Assembly (NCBI GenBank): GCA_004794655.1
Contig: SMMW01000001.1
Coordinates: forward strand, 1,364,001-1,428,000
Direction of reading: 5' to 3'
Origin: Marisa cornuarietis
Lineage: Eukaryota; Mollusca; Gastropoda; Architaenioglossa; Ampullariidae
DNA length: 64,000 bases
Positions 40,001-53,939 of this stretch are shown here, in pieces (within the stretch, counting starts at the first letter, position 1; each line of letters opens with the position of its first letter). The translations under genes and the position numbers were made by a program. Under the pieces are notes generated by a model, which worked only from the letters and a program-made list of their open reading frames with translations, made no database searches and was not told the DNA's origin.

Positions 40001-43000
40001 TTCTCATACTAACACGGTGCAGAGGAGTTACCCAGCCTGCAAAGCTAGTTGGCTAGTAGTGGGCCCTACAACAGGTAGACCACCTGTACGTGGGCAGTGG
40101 GCTCTCCCGCTGCTCAACGCGCGTTGCGACTGATGGTCTGGCCATTGATTTGAGCTAAAGCAGTCACCCCCGTTAGTCAACTAGTGAGGCGCCTGATGGG
40201 GGTTACCACTGACCTGCGTTAGGTCAGCTGAAGTGGTACGTTCCGCTCGATCGCGCCTCATCGTGATTCGCCGGCTTGGCTTTGACCTGCCTTTCTCGCG
40301 CGCGCGTGGAAAGACAAGCGCGCGACACACGTGACACTAAGGCTTTCATCCTTTGATCTCCGTCGTGGTAAGTTCGTTTACGCATAACAAATTTACTTAC
40401 AGGACTTTAAAATTATTTAATTTAATACTAGTATTTTTTAGTTTGAAGACAATTATTTTCAGTGCATTTCTGGAGATTTTATCATTTGAAGAGCCCTGAA
40501 TAGTCATTTACCGCGGTGCAGTTCTTCCGCAAAAACATGTGCTGTCATTGATGTGCTGTCTTTGCGAAGAATAAGCCCGTTTTTCGTGACAAACTTATAA
40601 AATTGCTGAATTTGATCTGACTTGGGAAGACATATTTTTCTCCTGCTCTTTTCACGTTATTCAATTAGTTTTAAGGATTCACTAATTCGGATCGCCGTGT
40701 TAAAATTTCAGACGTATCAGATAAGTATTTTAGTGAAACTATAGGCCTATATATATATATATCTCGTATATTGACTTCGTGCTTTGTTGCTAATAGCTCT
40801 GTGCCAGCACCTCTGAAAGGTATAACTTCTACAGGAGCAGAATCATGCATATATTTATGTTCCACCTGGTTGCTCTACATTAGAAAGAATTATTGACATA
40901 CAATTATGAAAATCAGTTTACATGCATACAGTAAGAAATGTCTTGCGATGGAATAAAACAGTGAATTGTTGCAGCAGTTTATACTCAAGATGTAGTAAAA
41001 AAAAATTTAGTGTGCTGCCTTTCAAATATTATTTAGAAGAAGATATACATTATCTAACAATACTGTTGGAATGCAGTAATTGATTATCAATTCAATGTAC
41101 TACCTTCATATTGCCTCAGCTACATTGTTGCTTTGTGTTTTTCTTTCTTCCTCCCTCCTTCCCTTCAAGGAAAGCATATTCAAAGGGGCTTCAGTTGCCG
41201 AAGCTTTCTTTTTCGTGCAATACTTCACAACTTCCTGTGCAAGAAGCAGCATCAAATGATGCATCTTTGGCGAGTCAAGGTTTGTGTGGTTTGCATATTT
41301 ATGGTTCAGAAGTTTATATTTCATATAAATAGTGCTTAAAGCCTTTGTCATGTGGATGGAAGTTACAATACCCTAGTTACATGTGGCAACTTGATGAAAT
41401 TTAAACATTTTTACTTGCAGGACCTGCGTCTGTCTCCCCTCCTCTTTCCTTCGTGTCTAGGGAAGCCTGTTCTTAGGAACTGGAGCTTCCTGTGCGAAAG
41501 GCAGCATCAAATGCTGCATCTCGGGAGAGTCAAGGTTTGTGTGGTTTTATGTGTTATTGTTTTACATATTTGTGCTTCAGAATTTTATCTTCCATTTAAA
41601 CCTTTGACATGTGAATGGAAGTTACAATACACTAGTTATGTGTGGCAACATGATGAAATTTAAACATTTTTCCTTTCCTCTGAAAACAGAAGAAGATTTG
41701 CGAAGACTAGAGGAAGATCTGGAGGATGGTGATATGAAAAAGAAAATGGTATGTTTTGCAGCAGCTATTTTCATTTGGTTTACTTTTTATTAATAGGGGT
41801 GTCACTGTTTTTTTTCAAGATCACTTTATAACTATCTTTAAGGGCATCTTAATTCTGCATGCATTGCCATGAGCTTTTGGTCACATGCCGCAGTATTGTA
41901 GCATTTTACTTACTTTCCAGATCAAGTTTTTCTCCTGCATTGGGGGGATAGCATGGCCACGTTGGTGCGCAGCATGCTCAGGAGACTTTTTTCAACACCC
42001 CTTGCACTCCAGTACAATTTTACTGGAGCCAAGGGGAAAAAAGGTTACAATACTCTCCGAGTACGAGGAGTAATGATGGGTGAGTTTGATTTACTGTGTT
42101 TGTGGAAAATATTTCCAAGATGTGAAAGTGATTATCATCATAAAGGCATATGGGTAATGAAATATGATAATAAATATGAATGTTTAATAGTTTGATCAAC
42201 TGATGTGGCTTATAGTGGGTAGGTACCTCAAGCTAATGTTTGATTTATTAAAGATAAAGTACACAAAAAACATTTAAAAGTGAGGGAATTTATCCCCAAG
42301 CTACTTCACAATCACAGTAGTTTGCTGAGTTTGGGACACATGCAGTGGTGTTCCCCCCTGCCCCAGGAAGGTAGAGAAATTACAGCTTCTGTTGTTATGA
42401 CCTTTTTTCTTTTATGTCAGAGGACAGAATTTTGCTGATTGTTTTCTGTCTTTGTATAAAGTGGGTTTTTTCCCTCTCAATTTACAGCTGCAGTCTGGAA
42501 AACATTTCCACAAGCTACAGAAGTGGAAATGAATGGTGTGGCACGTAAGTGGTTTATCTGTGCCAGGGACAGTGACAGTGGGCGACATCGGCGCACTAAA
42601 CCAACTACTGGTAGGTAGTGGTCATAACTAACCCTTTTTTAAAAGTTTGTGGAGTACTCATTAGACAACTCAGGTGGTGCAATGGTTGGAACTTTAAAGA
42701 TAGGCTATCGCAGGTTCACATACAGTTCTTTCTCTGCATGGTGTGTCTGTTGTATAGCTTGAATTGTTCTATGTGACACTTGTATAAAATCCACTTTTCT
42801 CACCCATCTCCCTGGTATTATCCTGTGGTCATTGACCTTGACCTTATAATGCTAATATTTTTAGATATCTTTAGAAGTTTTGTATGTTTAAAGTAACAAA
42901 TTCATCATAAATCATCACTTGTGAATCTGTCAGAAGACAGATGCTAGCAGCTGTATTTACAAGAAATATTGTAGACAGGGTTACACACATAATATAATCA

Positions 43001-46000
43001 CTACAATATTTAGTTATGTAGGAAGTGGATACTAAGTCACCTATCATATAATGAATAGAAACTCAGGGTAATATGAAATATATATGGCTCCAAATAATGA
43101 GAATGCTGCTAGCTGTCCTGACATGTGCTCTCATATCTCTATTTTACAAAAGAAAGGAACATCCAGAAAAAAATTTAAGTTCCATCCCAAGGGGGCAGTA
43201 ACTTTTTGCACCACATAAAATCTTATTTCTGCCTACAATTTATTTTTCAGATTCTGGCTCCTCCGGCAGATTGTCTGGTGGTGCCGAGTGAAGATTAGCT
43301 GCCCTGGGTCTTGGATATACTTTGCTGCATGTGACATCTATTTACAGGACTGCCGCAATATAGCCTTAGTTGACAAGAACACCCAGTTTACCCCTCCCAC
43401 CTCCTTTCTCCCCAGCAGGCCCATAGAGAAAAATAAATAATTTTGAATTTTCATTTGCTTGTTGGTATTGGTATTCTAAGTGTGCTAGAAATTGGTATGT
43501 TGCTGTGTGTTGTTATGGTTGTCCTCATGTATTTTGGTGGTGTGGAGGTTGGCAGACCACCTGTTGGTGGTTTGGAAGTGGTGGAAACGGTAGTATTCTG
43601 CTCGGCTTTTGATGGTCTAACCACTAAGGGCCAATGTGGTCACGACTTACAAAAACCTACCATGGGCCGAAGAGCAGCTTCACCATGAAGGGTCCATTTT
43701 AAGCCCACTGTGGGCCGAGGCTTGGGCCCATGATTTTTTGCAGGCTGGGTAAATACGGATTACTGGGAGCTATTTAGCAACTGTTCAATCAGCACCTTCT
43801 ACAGTCACTATGATCGCTTATCTGCGTTTTGACTAGTGTCAGCTACTTTAGAAGTAGTGCCTATTAACATGGCTGCGTCGTGATAACCAGTGGTAGCTAT
43901 TTTGGAAGTTGTGCCTGTTTACATGGCTGTTGTATGGTTTATAGCCTAGAGTGGATGTTGGAGACTGAGAATGTCTTGAAAATTTCACAAATGCATTTTC
44001 TTTTTTTTTTTTTTTTTGCAATAATACGACAATGTCATTCACGACCACGAGAAAATAGGAGCGTACGAGGAAAACTAAAAATAAAAAATTATAAATAAAA
44101 AATAAAAAACTCTTTGATGTTGATGAAATGACAAGTTTTGCTAGATGTGTTAGGAAGCAACAAATGTCCAGACAGACATACTAGATAACTTTACGGTAAT
44201 ATACATGAGCCGCTACTTACATTCTCGATCCAGTGAAATAGACAGGTAATCTACAGGTAGCCCCTACTTCACAGGTGATGTTCAGTCCATTTCCTGTCGT
44301 TGGCACAATGAGATGAGGCTGCAATTTAGGTGATGCAGTCTTTGCTTAACAGTTTTTCTTGAACATTTGTCGGTGAAACGAATATCTTTGGTTTCAGCTT
44401 ATGATCGTTTAGTTTTAAGTTGTAGTTGAAGTTATTCATAATAGTATTACTGTAGTTTTTTTGTCATCTTCGACAGTCTTTGTGCATTTATCAAACTGGG
44501 CCAGTCTGGTTAAAACAGTTGTAGGCATTACTTCGTTTCTGTAACCTGCCTGAAATCCCAAAGGTTATTCGAAAAGTTAATTCTAATATAACAACTTAAT
44601 GCAGAAAAAAGTAGATTAGTGCAAACAGTTATATGTAAAATATGCATAATCAAAACTATTTATAGTTTGAATTGTAAGTAAGTAAAGCCGTAATTTGTTA
44701 CCTTGTCGGTAGCAGCTGATGCATTCAAAGGGATATCCAACTGATCTGTTGACAGAATCACAAACTGTAGCACTTGCTTCCTTAAAGCTCTGGGGCCAGT
44801 TGCACAATATGTTTGAAACATAATGTTTCTAAACCTTAAAACTGTTCTAAAGAAGCAAAATCCCTTCTATGCCATTTTGATGCATTTGCACAAGAACATA
44901 CAAAAAATTGTACTGACAGGATGGAAAGCCAGTTTTAAACAACCATATCTTACTTAAAGCAGTTTTAGTTTTAAAAATTCTAAAATTGTGGTGTGCACTT
45001 TGATTATCTAAAAAGATTTAATGCATAAAAGTGTTTAAAATTAGAAATGTGTTGTGCAACTGACCCCTGGCTTTTTTTTAAATAATTGCAATATACTTGC
45101 TCAGGGGCCAAATGAACGATAAACCTTTAATTTTCAACGTTTTTAGGCCTTAAGTCTATTTATATGATAAAAGCACAGTGCACAAAACAGCTTTAGGACT
45201 TGTTTAAGTAAGATTAAAAATACAGTTAAATAAGATAAACCTCTTTCAGCCAGACTTTCGTTCCCGTTAGCACAATTTTTCTTACCACACATTTAAATGC
45301 AGCGATTTTTTGCAAAAAAACGAGACAAAAAAGTTTGTAAATTTTCTTTTAAAGCAGTTTTAAGTTTCCGAAACATGATGTGCAACTAGCCCTTGGGACA
45401 CAAAGACTTAACAGTTATTACTCCCTGTAGAAGGAAAAAGAAGACTAGACTACTCACGAGTTAGACATTTGTCGCCTTCCCACCCCGGTTGACACTCACA
45501 GTAAGGCTGAGAATCCCTCAACAGGCAGATCGAGTTGCCATGACACCCCAGCTGTTGACATTTTTCTGGCTCTGGTCGTATGAAGAGAGATTGTACAATA
45601 TATAATTAAATTTAGATATACGATAGAATGGTAGGAAAATAGTGTGTACATTTCTTTGGGTTACTGCATTTATAGAGGCGTGTGTTGGAGTGCGTGCGTG
45701 TGTACGTGCGTGTGTACGTGTGTGTTGCTAATGTCTGTCTCAGTAACAATGTCACATTGCGATCACACAGGTTATGTAGATGATGCGAAGGAGGATGATG
45801 AGGAGTAACAACGGATGAAAAGGAGGATGACGAGACGTAACAACGGAAGAAATTCCTGTTATTCAAAACAGACCGTAGCGGCAGTCGTCGCCACTGTAGC
45901 CTGGCTGACAGTCGCAGTGGAAACCAGGGTCGTTGTCGCTGACGCACACGGCGTTGTTAAGACACCGCTTTTCCTGACAGTCGCCCACTGCAGGGGAAAG

Positions 46001-49000
46001 TTCAAAAAAGGTCATGGTCAAGCCGTTCGAATGTTGACAAATGACAGAGAATCACGTGAAGGGGTCATTTTTGTCATGCGACTAACATCGTGTAGGTATG
46101 CGTACCATCATCACAGTTGTCTCCTTTGTGGGGCACGGGACACACGCAGACGTAACCATCAGGCTCCGTGAGCTTGTTTAGACACACACCATTGTTGTGG
46201 CAAGGGTTTGATTTGCATGCGTCCGCTGTCGATACCAAACAGATGAGTAAGAAAAACTGATTCAGAAGGGTTATAGCATTCTCAGTAAACTGAACTTAAT
46301 CCAGTGATTTTTTTTCTGGTTTCAAACAAGGTGTCTTTCGAGAATCAGAATCTAATTTTTCTTTACTTACTTTTGTTGTCTACGGTCTCCACATGATAGC
46401 ATCGCCTTTCTCCTCCAATTCTGTTTTTGTGTTTTTACAAAAAAGATAAGAAAAACACATCCCATTAAAAAGCCACCAGCCATAAAACTGCATAGATTAT
46501 AACACATTTTGAATTCTTATAACAAAACTTGACAATATTCTGTACCGCACTTAAAATATATCTCTCCGGACACTGTCAGTTTCTACTAGTTAGGATCACT
46601 TTTTTTTAGACCCATACAGTATATCCTTGATGGTCTAATGGGACGTAACAAGTTTTTCTAATGACTGGGTAAAGCTTGTTGCAAGATACTGTTTCCCCTA
46701 ATCTTGGTAAATACCTCGTTCGTTATCGAGATATATGCGTGCTCATCACCATTCACAGGAAGCTCCAGCCAGCAAGAGAGCTAGGACCATGTGATAAGTT
46801 AGGTATTTATGTCCAAAGCTGACGTCACTATTTTGATCTCTCACGGTACACGGTGATGTTGTAGGGACGTGGCTTGAGAATGGAAAGAGACTCGGTGTAT
46901 TTGCCTAGATTTGTTAAAATAGTATCTTGCATTGAGCTTTATCCACTAATTAGAAAAAAGTGCAACCCACTAGGTCTTTAAACTGTTTTTACTGACCCTA
47001 CTACAAGGCAGACATCTTGCGAGGAGTTGGCAGACGTGAATAGCACGTCCGACGCACACGTGCTGTTATTGACGAGGACTGTTTTGAAGACGACAGCACC
47101 TCCAGTTGCCGGTTTTACTGAGGAACTAAAGGAGATGAGTTTATGAGACAATTAGACTCGAGAGATATAAACGACAGGTAAATTTAACAAAGTAGACATA
47201 TACAAATGGTTACTTAATCAGATAATGAATATTTGATAGGAGTTTAGAATAAAGACTTCATGAATGAAAATACTAATCGATCTCATTTGGTTTCTGGTTT
47301 GTGTGTTGAATTTACTGGCTTCCTCGTTATTATCACGTAGAACATATGGCTTGTGTACAAACAACTTAATCTGTTAAGATTTCGAAATTATTTTTTAAAA
47401 AATAGTTCTGTGCCCTGATGGTTAATCTCTGAACAGGCAGAAGGAGATAAACTCACCAGTTATTCTTAAAAGCCTGAGTCTGAGCAATGACGTGGCATGG
47501 CAAGTCGGCGTGACATGCTATCGTTGCACCGTCTGGTGGAGTACCGGCGGTAAACAGGCCACCCTGGTAAACAACGCCTCTAATAGAATGACAACGGGTG
47601 CAAGCATCTACACTGATGGCTAGCAAGCTCAGATCTGACTCCACGCCACTGCTTCCTTCTTTCCATTCATCCAGTAAAAGCATAGCCATTACCACGGAGT
47701 TATATTACTAGTGGAGTAGCATCTTGCCCGTCTGCGCTGGAAAGCGCGAAAACCGGTTGTGTTCGCGCATTGGGTTATAGCAACTTCCGGCGCTACCTTC
47801 GAGAATGGGGGAATCGAGCGCTTCAATCACTCACTTGGAAAAAAATGTTCTAGCGGTTCAGATTGTTGTGTATCATTGTGCAGTACCACCAGTGCCAGTA
47901 GCCGGAGCTTAAGTTTTATGCGTTTGCCTAACCTTGGCGTGTGTGTGCAGTAAGATCAGTGGAGAAGGTGCCTACAGCACGCGATAAGCAGATATGGACT
48001 GCATGTAGACGATTTTTTCAGTTAACGGTTAGAACGAGGCTTTTGTGTAAAAAAAACTTCCGGTTTGGTCACATTCATTGTTTAAGCTCGCCGAGACTAA
48101 GAGTGGAGAACTTCGCAAGAGGCTAAGTGCTGATCTCGGCAGACAGTCGTCTGTCCACCTATACACGTCCGTGCCCATTACCGTTGAGGATCGAACACAT
48201 GTGGTCTCGAATCGGATTCGGAACAAAACTAATTTTCACAGCACGCACCTGCTCCAACACCTGGTGGTGTCTAAAACTATTACACTTCCACACTCATACA
48301 CGACTGTGTACTCACAGTTTCCAAGATAAAAGGGGTCGGAGTGGGACCTGCAACAGAGGACGTATCAAAATTGGCTTTTGTAGCCGACGGGTGTCTATAA
48401 TTTATGATTTTAAAATATTCTCGTAACAGTTTGCGATGTGCATTAAAATGTGTCATATACCCTTGCATGAGGCTCAAACTCAGATTTTGGGATTGATTAT
48501 TCTTTCATTTCCATATTTCTTCTACCCGTCACACAGCTGCTGTGGTACGTTACAAACTTCCACGTCGACATAATAGATTCTATTACATTTCACGTTTTTC
48601 CTTTGTTAATAACGTTTAACGAGTTTTGCAGCTTTCGCAGAGCTGTGTTTCACAAATGGGGGTGGGGGAAAACTTTGAAAATATCCCTTATACAGACAAA
48701 TGGTTAGATTTGCAACCACACTGGTTACGGGAATAGAGATTGAGCACACCACCCTCTCCATAAATCGCTCACGTAGTTGTAGTCAAAGCCTGGTGACTTA
48801 GTGACGTCACTTTGTGCACGACTCAGTCGTCGTACGTTAAGTCATGAACTCGCTGACCTGCCGGTCCAGTATTTAAAATCAGGCAAATTAATGTGTGAAT
48901 GAATAAATGTTATGAATGAAACTGTTCATACGACTGCCGCTACAGCTTATCTCTCTACTAGTGTGGTGATCTCACCTGAACTTTCCTGGCTCGTAATCAG

Positions 49001-50338
49001 GTAACAAAGCTGCTCCACGTGTCGTCTGGAAGAAACAAGAAGAGGAGAAAGATTTAGCACGTTACAATTTACTGTTTAATGATAAAGAGTCCACGAAAAC
49101 ACCCTGAAGGAAAACAGGAGACTGAGGGAGAAAGGAGAGAGAGAGCAAAGTACTAGAACATTTCTTACTTCATGGGGTCAAGGACGTCGACGCACACGTG
49201 ATGATCGCCTGCCTCCTTCGGGGTCACAGACAGTGATGACGTCAGAGTCGTCAAGCCTGTGGAGTTGTCTCTGACTGGCGGAGATATCACCGTCGCCACT
49301 TCTGGAGATGATGTTCCCCGGTGTACCGTTGGCGGAGAGCTGAGAGGAATTTTTGTTTACGTAACACAAATTGATAACAGACTCGACGTCGGACTTGTTT
49401 CTTCGACGATCGAGTTTATCTCAATGGGCAAAATAATAACTTCATTGAAGAGTTTGTACATATATCCAAAGCCATGAATACGCCATTTATGTTTTACGCT
49501 TATTGAGCCTAACAGTAGAGGAGCTATCCCCAAAACGAATGGCCTATTGTTTAATCAATCAATCAACCAATCAAGCAAGCAAGCAAGCCCACCTCATATT
49601 TCCGGTAATGTAGAGTGGTATCTGGCACGTGATTCTTACGTCACAGCGTATCTGCATCCCAGGTCTGGGAGTGGGCACAATAGCGTGGGGCTAATATGTT
49701 CATAGAAAACAAAATTATCATATAATGAAGTTGGTATAATCTCCCACTGTTATAACTCTTCACGAGAAATAGTTTGATTTCCGTAGCATAACTGTGTAAC
49801 TAACCTTCCCTTTCACGTTTCTTTGCTCTGCATTAGAGATACTACGAGCACGGAAGAAAATAAGTTAACCACTACTTAGAAAACGTTACAGATAAACTAA
49901 ATATTATTTTCCTTTCTGGTTTTGTTGGGTTAGTTGCATTGTTTACTGCATGGCTTTCTATCTTCAACACGTCTAAAACATCATTGTTGTCGCTGTTTTT
50001 GCTATATTTGTTATAAGAAAATATCAGCCAATTTACGCCCGGAAATATTGCAATAACATATTACACATTGTTTTAAAATGCAGCCGTGTCTTGCTGAATA
50101 TTGTTCATACCTGCTGCGAGGTAACACTAGAGTTGAGAGAAATGTCTTCTGTCTCTGAAAGACATAATATCGTTATTAGTTAGACAAAAACTGCAGTCCT
50201 GATAGTTATAAACTTCTGAAGGAGCTATAGCTAATGTATGCAAATATACACGTCTTAAAACTTCCAGCAAAATACTCCTTCCTTTTGCACCGAAACACAC
50301 CCACACACGCAGACACGCATGCACGCACACACACACAC

Positions 50339-50403
<65 letters not shown>

Positions 50404-53400
50404 GAGCGGCTCTAGGCTCGTGGCGGCCCTGGGCAGAGAAAAAAATTGGTGGTCCCTTCGCCCGCCATCACGCCAGAACGTTATAATACTACATATAGCT
50501 TACTGCTCCGACTCTAGAAACATTAGTTAACACAGTGTACTAATTAACAAGATATACAATGTTTTTGGCCACATTGCCGTCAGATTTTTCGTCATTTTCT
50601 CTTTCTGTTTTATATTCAATGTATATTGGATTGGCGGCCCCTGGGATTTGGCGGCCTTGTGCAGGTGCACAGTTTGCACATGCCTAAGGCCACCCTTGTG
50701 TCATTTATTAGCGCCATGCTCTCGCTTCAAAGTTTTTAGTAAATTTCTTTCAGGTTTCTGGTTACAAGCGACTTAAAGTTTACCCGTTTGACAATACTTC
50801 CCACTTTGTTATAGAGAACAAAGACAGACATGCTACATGAGTTTACTTGTTTGACAGCGTTCCCCAGCCTGTCCTAGTGGACAAAGACAGACAGGACTGG
50901 ACGCGATGATCGTGCACACTGAGTCGGAGGAACAGCTGTTGGCAGTGCACTGAGCTGGTGCTGTCAAAAGATAGCAGGATGTTTCGTTAGCCAATCTGTC
51001 CTATACAGCCTGTCGTGGCCATTAGCTAAAGTGGTGAAAGATCTCGCAACAAGCAGGTATGCAGGGACACTCCGATAGGCCTCCGATGACTATTGGCGCT
51101 TTGGAAGACCCAAGGCTAAAACTGGCTTCCATGGGGCGTTCCCGATCTTCCTGCGGTACTACGCATGCGTCTGATTAGAATTTCCTGCTTCCTTTTTTCT
51201 TCTTTGGGTAGAAGTAGAAGCATATCGCAGAGTTCCAAGATACGCCATCTCATGCGGCTACGCAAGAATAAATTCGCCAGGATGCTTATCGAAAAGATAG
51301 CGAAATAACAGGAGATTCCGAAAAATTTTAGAGGCACGATAGCTATTGGGGCCCCTGCATACGAACTTCCCAGCGGGGTCCTAACGATAGACTTATCGGG
51401 CCTCCCTGCACACCACCAGCATTCATTGTCATAGCAAGATGCAGTCAAAGCTAAATTCTAAAACATACACGCGTATGACAACATAGAAGTACTATTATCT
51501 TTCGGGTATTTAGTCGTGAAATTTCAATTGCATGTAAAACGTTCATGTTCTTAGTGCAAGAAGTGTAACAAGATGTTTAGTGAGCTAAAGACCATGATCA
51601 CGACAGTGCAAAACTAATGACACACATTGCGTACATGTCATCTGGTGTATATAACAATTCTAGTTTAGGAAGCATTAGAAGAACATGATAATATACTAGC
51701 ACTGATGTATTTATAAGCCACGAGACATCATTGCCAAGAGATACTCGTTATTTCAGTGTGTCTGTAACCTGTCTGTAACGCTTATGATTATCACTGTGTA
51801 TTGATTCAAAGTAGCTTCCTTTTATCACATGGATTTACTTGTATTTTTATTTTATACTTACCATCGTACTATTCATAATGAACATGACATTGCCATAGCA
51901 TGTAATCTACCGTAAAACAACATAGCAGGATAATTTTATTAATATTTTTCTTTTCCGCCTTCGAGCATTTGCTTTGCGTATTGCAAATCTAGAGAATAAA
52001 ATACTGAAAACAGAATGTATGGGAAAAACTAATTCAATTTTCCAGGTGATGAACTAATGCCCTTTCTCATTAAACTCACATATCTCGCACCTCTGCCCGC
52101 TGTAGCCAGCCACACATTGACAGTGGAAACCATTTACTTCGTCGACACAAACCCCATTATTGTGGCAGGAGTCACTCTTGCAGTCATCAATGTCTTGAGA
52201 GTGAACAGAAGAAAAAAGCGTGTGAAAGCAACTTTGAAGAAAGAGTTACTAACATTCATGACGTTCCGAAACTTGATTTATGGAAAGCAAGATATTACCA
52301 TGGAATTCCATATTAAATCGATGGAAAACATTGAACTTTACATATTTCAAGAGAGGCCTTAATAAAGATTCCTAAAGCCACCGACAGCTGTAGAATCTCA
52401 TGCTGTCATAGCTAGCACTAGTTGATGGTAGATATGGCCTTTGTGGAATTATGTTTTCTTTCGGCTGGGTAGCTAATTCTCACTTTAAGCGTAAATGTCA
52501 GAATACGTAGAAAGCTGGTAAAATAAACAAACAAAAAAGGATGGAAATTGTCAAAAAATAGAGTAGTGGGGTGGCGCAGTGGTGCAGTGGTGCAGTGGTG
52601 CAGTAGCTAAAGAGCCTGTCACCTGTCATGATAGTATGGGTGCCGTGGGGTTGTATTTCAGCTTTCATGTATGTGATACCTGTTGACAGGGCTCACTGTC
52701 GGTAGTTTTCTCCAGGTAACCCATTTTCCTCCCCTGTGTGTGTGTGTGTGCGCGTGCGTGCGTGCGTGCGTGCGTGCGTGTGTGTGTGTGTGTGTGTTAA
52801 TCGCTTTGAATCTGATTTCGGGGATATAGTTCTCTATAATTATTTACTGTTACTGTAAATCATGACATGGCCAAGTGACGCTTCGTAATGAAGGTAATTT
52901 ATAGAGTGCGTTTTCCAACTTAGCAAAAGGCTTAGTGCGCTTTACAAAAGAAAGGCTAACAACCAGATCTTGATAATCTTTAGAGTATGAGAGAGGCAGA
53001 TAAGTTTCTTGTCACTCGCTCAACTTTATTATCGCGTGCCGTAAATTCATCACCAACCGCACGCCGCCTTATATCGAAGTATTGCAGTATTGCATGTGTG
53101 AAAGCTGCAAAGTACATCTTTACTTGCAAACAAACCACGTTTAGAGTCTAGTTGTGCATAACTTACTTGTTTCACATCTTTTGCCAGCGTAACCGACGTT
53201 ACAATGAGAACAGATAAAAGCAATTGGGTTGACCTTTTCAACGCTGCGACATTGGCCGCCATTTTCACAAGGACTGGATGAACATGGATTGATCCCTGAA
53301 ACAAACTCCTAAAGTGTGTATGTTTTCAAGGATCATACATGCAAGCGTTCAAAGGTCCTCGTTATGCATTCTATACAGAGACAGGTGTATTGTAAATAAT

Positions 53401-53891
53401 GTCATCTTATAAGAACTATATTATCAACCTACAGTCATTACAGCTGATTCCGCTGTAGCCAGGTGGACAAACACAGGTGAAGTTGGTCCCATGTGGAAGG
53501 CACGTTGACCCAAGTCTACACGGGCCGTTGTCACAAGGATCTAGACAAGCAGACAAAGATGGAGAATTAAGTCGTTGTTAGACCGATATCAAGCAGCTAC
53601 GTTAAATCGAACTTAACAGGTGATCAAGAACGACTTTGTCAGTCTAACCTGTCCCCACCCCCACACCTACCAAAAACAATAAAACAAAGAAAAACAAGCA
53701 AACAAAACAAAAAAATAAAAACCTCCGACCGTTTTAACGCCACGGGAGAAAAGAATTAGTTATGAGTTTGTCTCACTGTTTCTCTGCATGCGTATGTTTG
53801 TATGTGGAGTTTTAATGTATGGCCGGTGAGAGTGTATGTCCGTAATGTGTGTGTGTGCGTTCTTGCGTGGGTGTGTGTGCGTGTGTGTGTA

Positions 53892-53939
<48 letters not shown>

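Larger units (their letters stand above)
40028..43752 (+). mobile_element. 3.7-kb DNA transposon carrying a DUF4806 gene
   Basis: Inverted ends TTACCCAGCCTGCAAA at 40028 and, reversed, at 43752. It sits in the U3 module-B intron on the strand opposite the host gene. The inside holds several exons of a DUF4806-type gene, a tRNA-like SINE (42660-42850), and an AATAAA near 43432. I could not define a target duplication, so the superfamily is left open. Confidence 0.72.

Noticed and set aside
51116..51448. 110-codon minus-strand ORF as an extra exon
   Set aside because: No family motif, wrong length for the exon classes, and not needed by the phase scheme.
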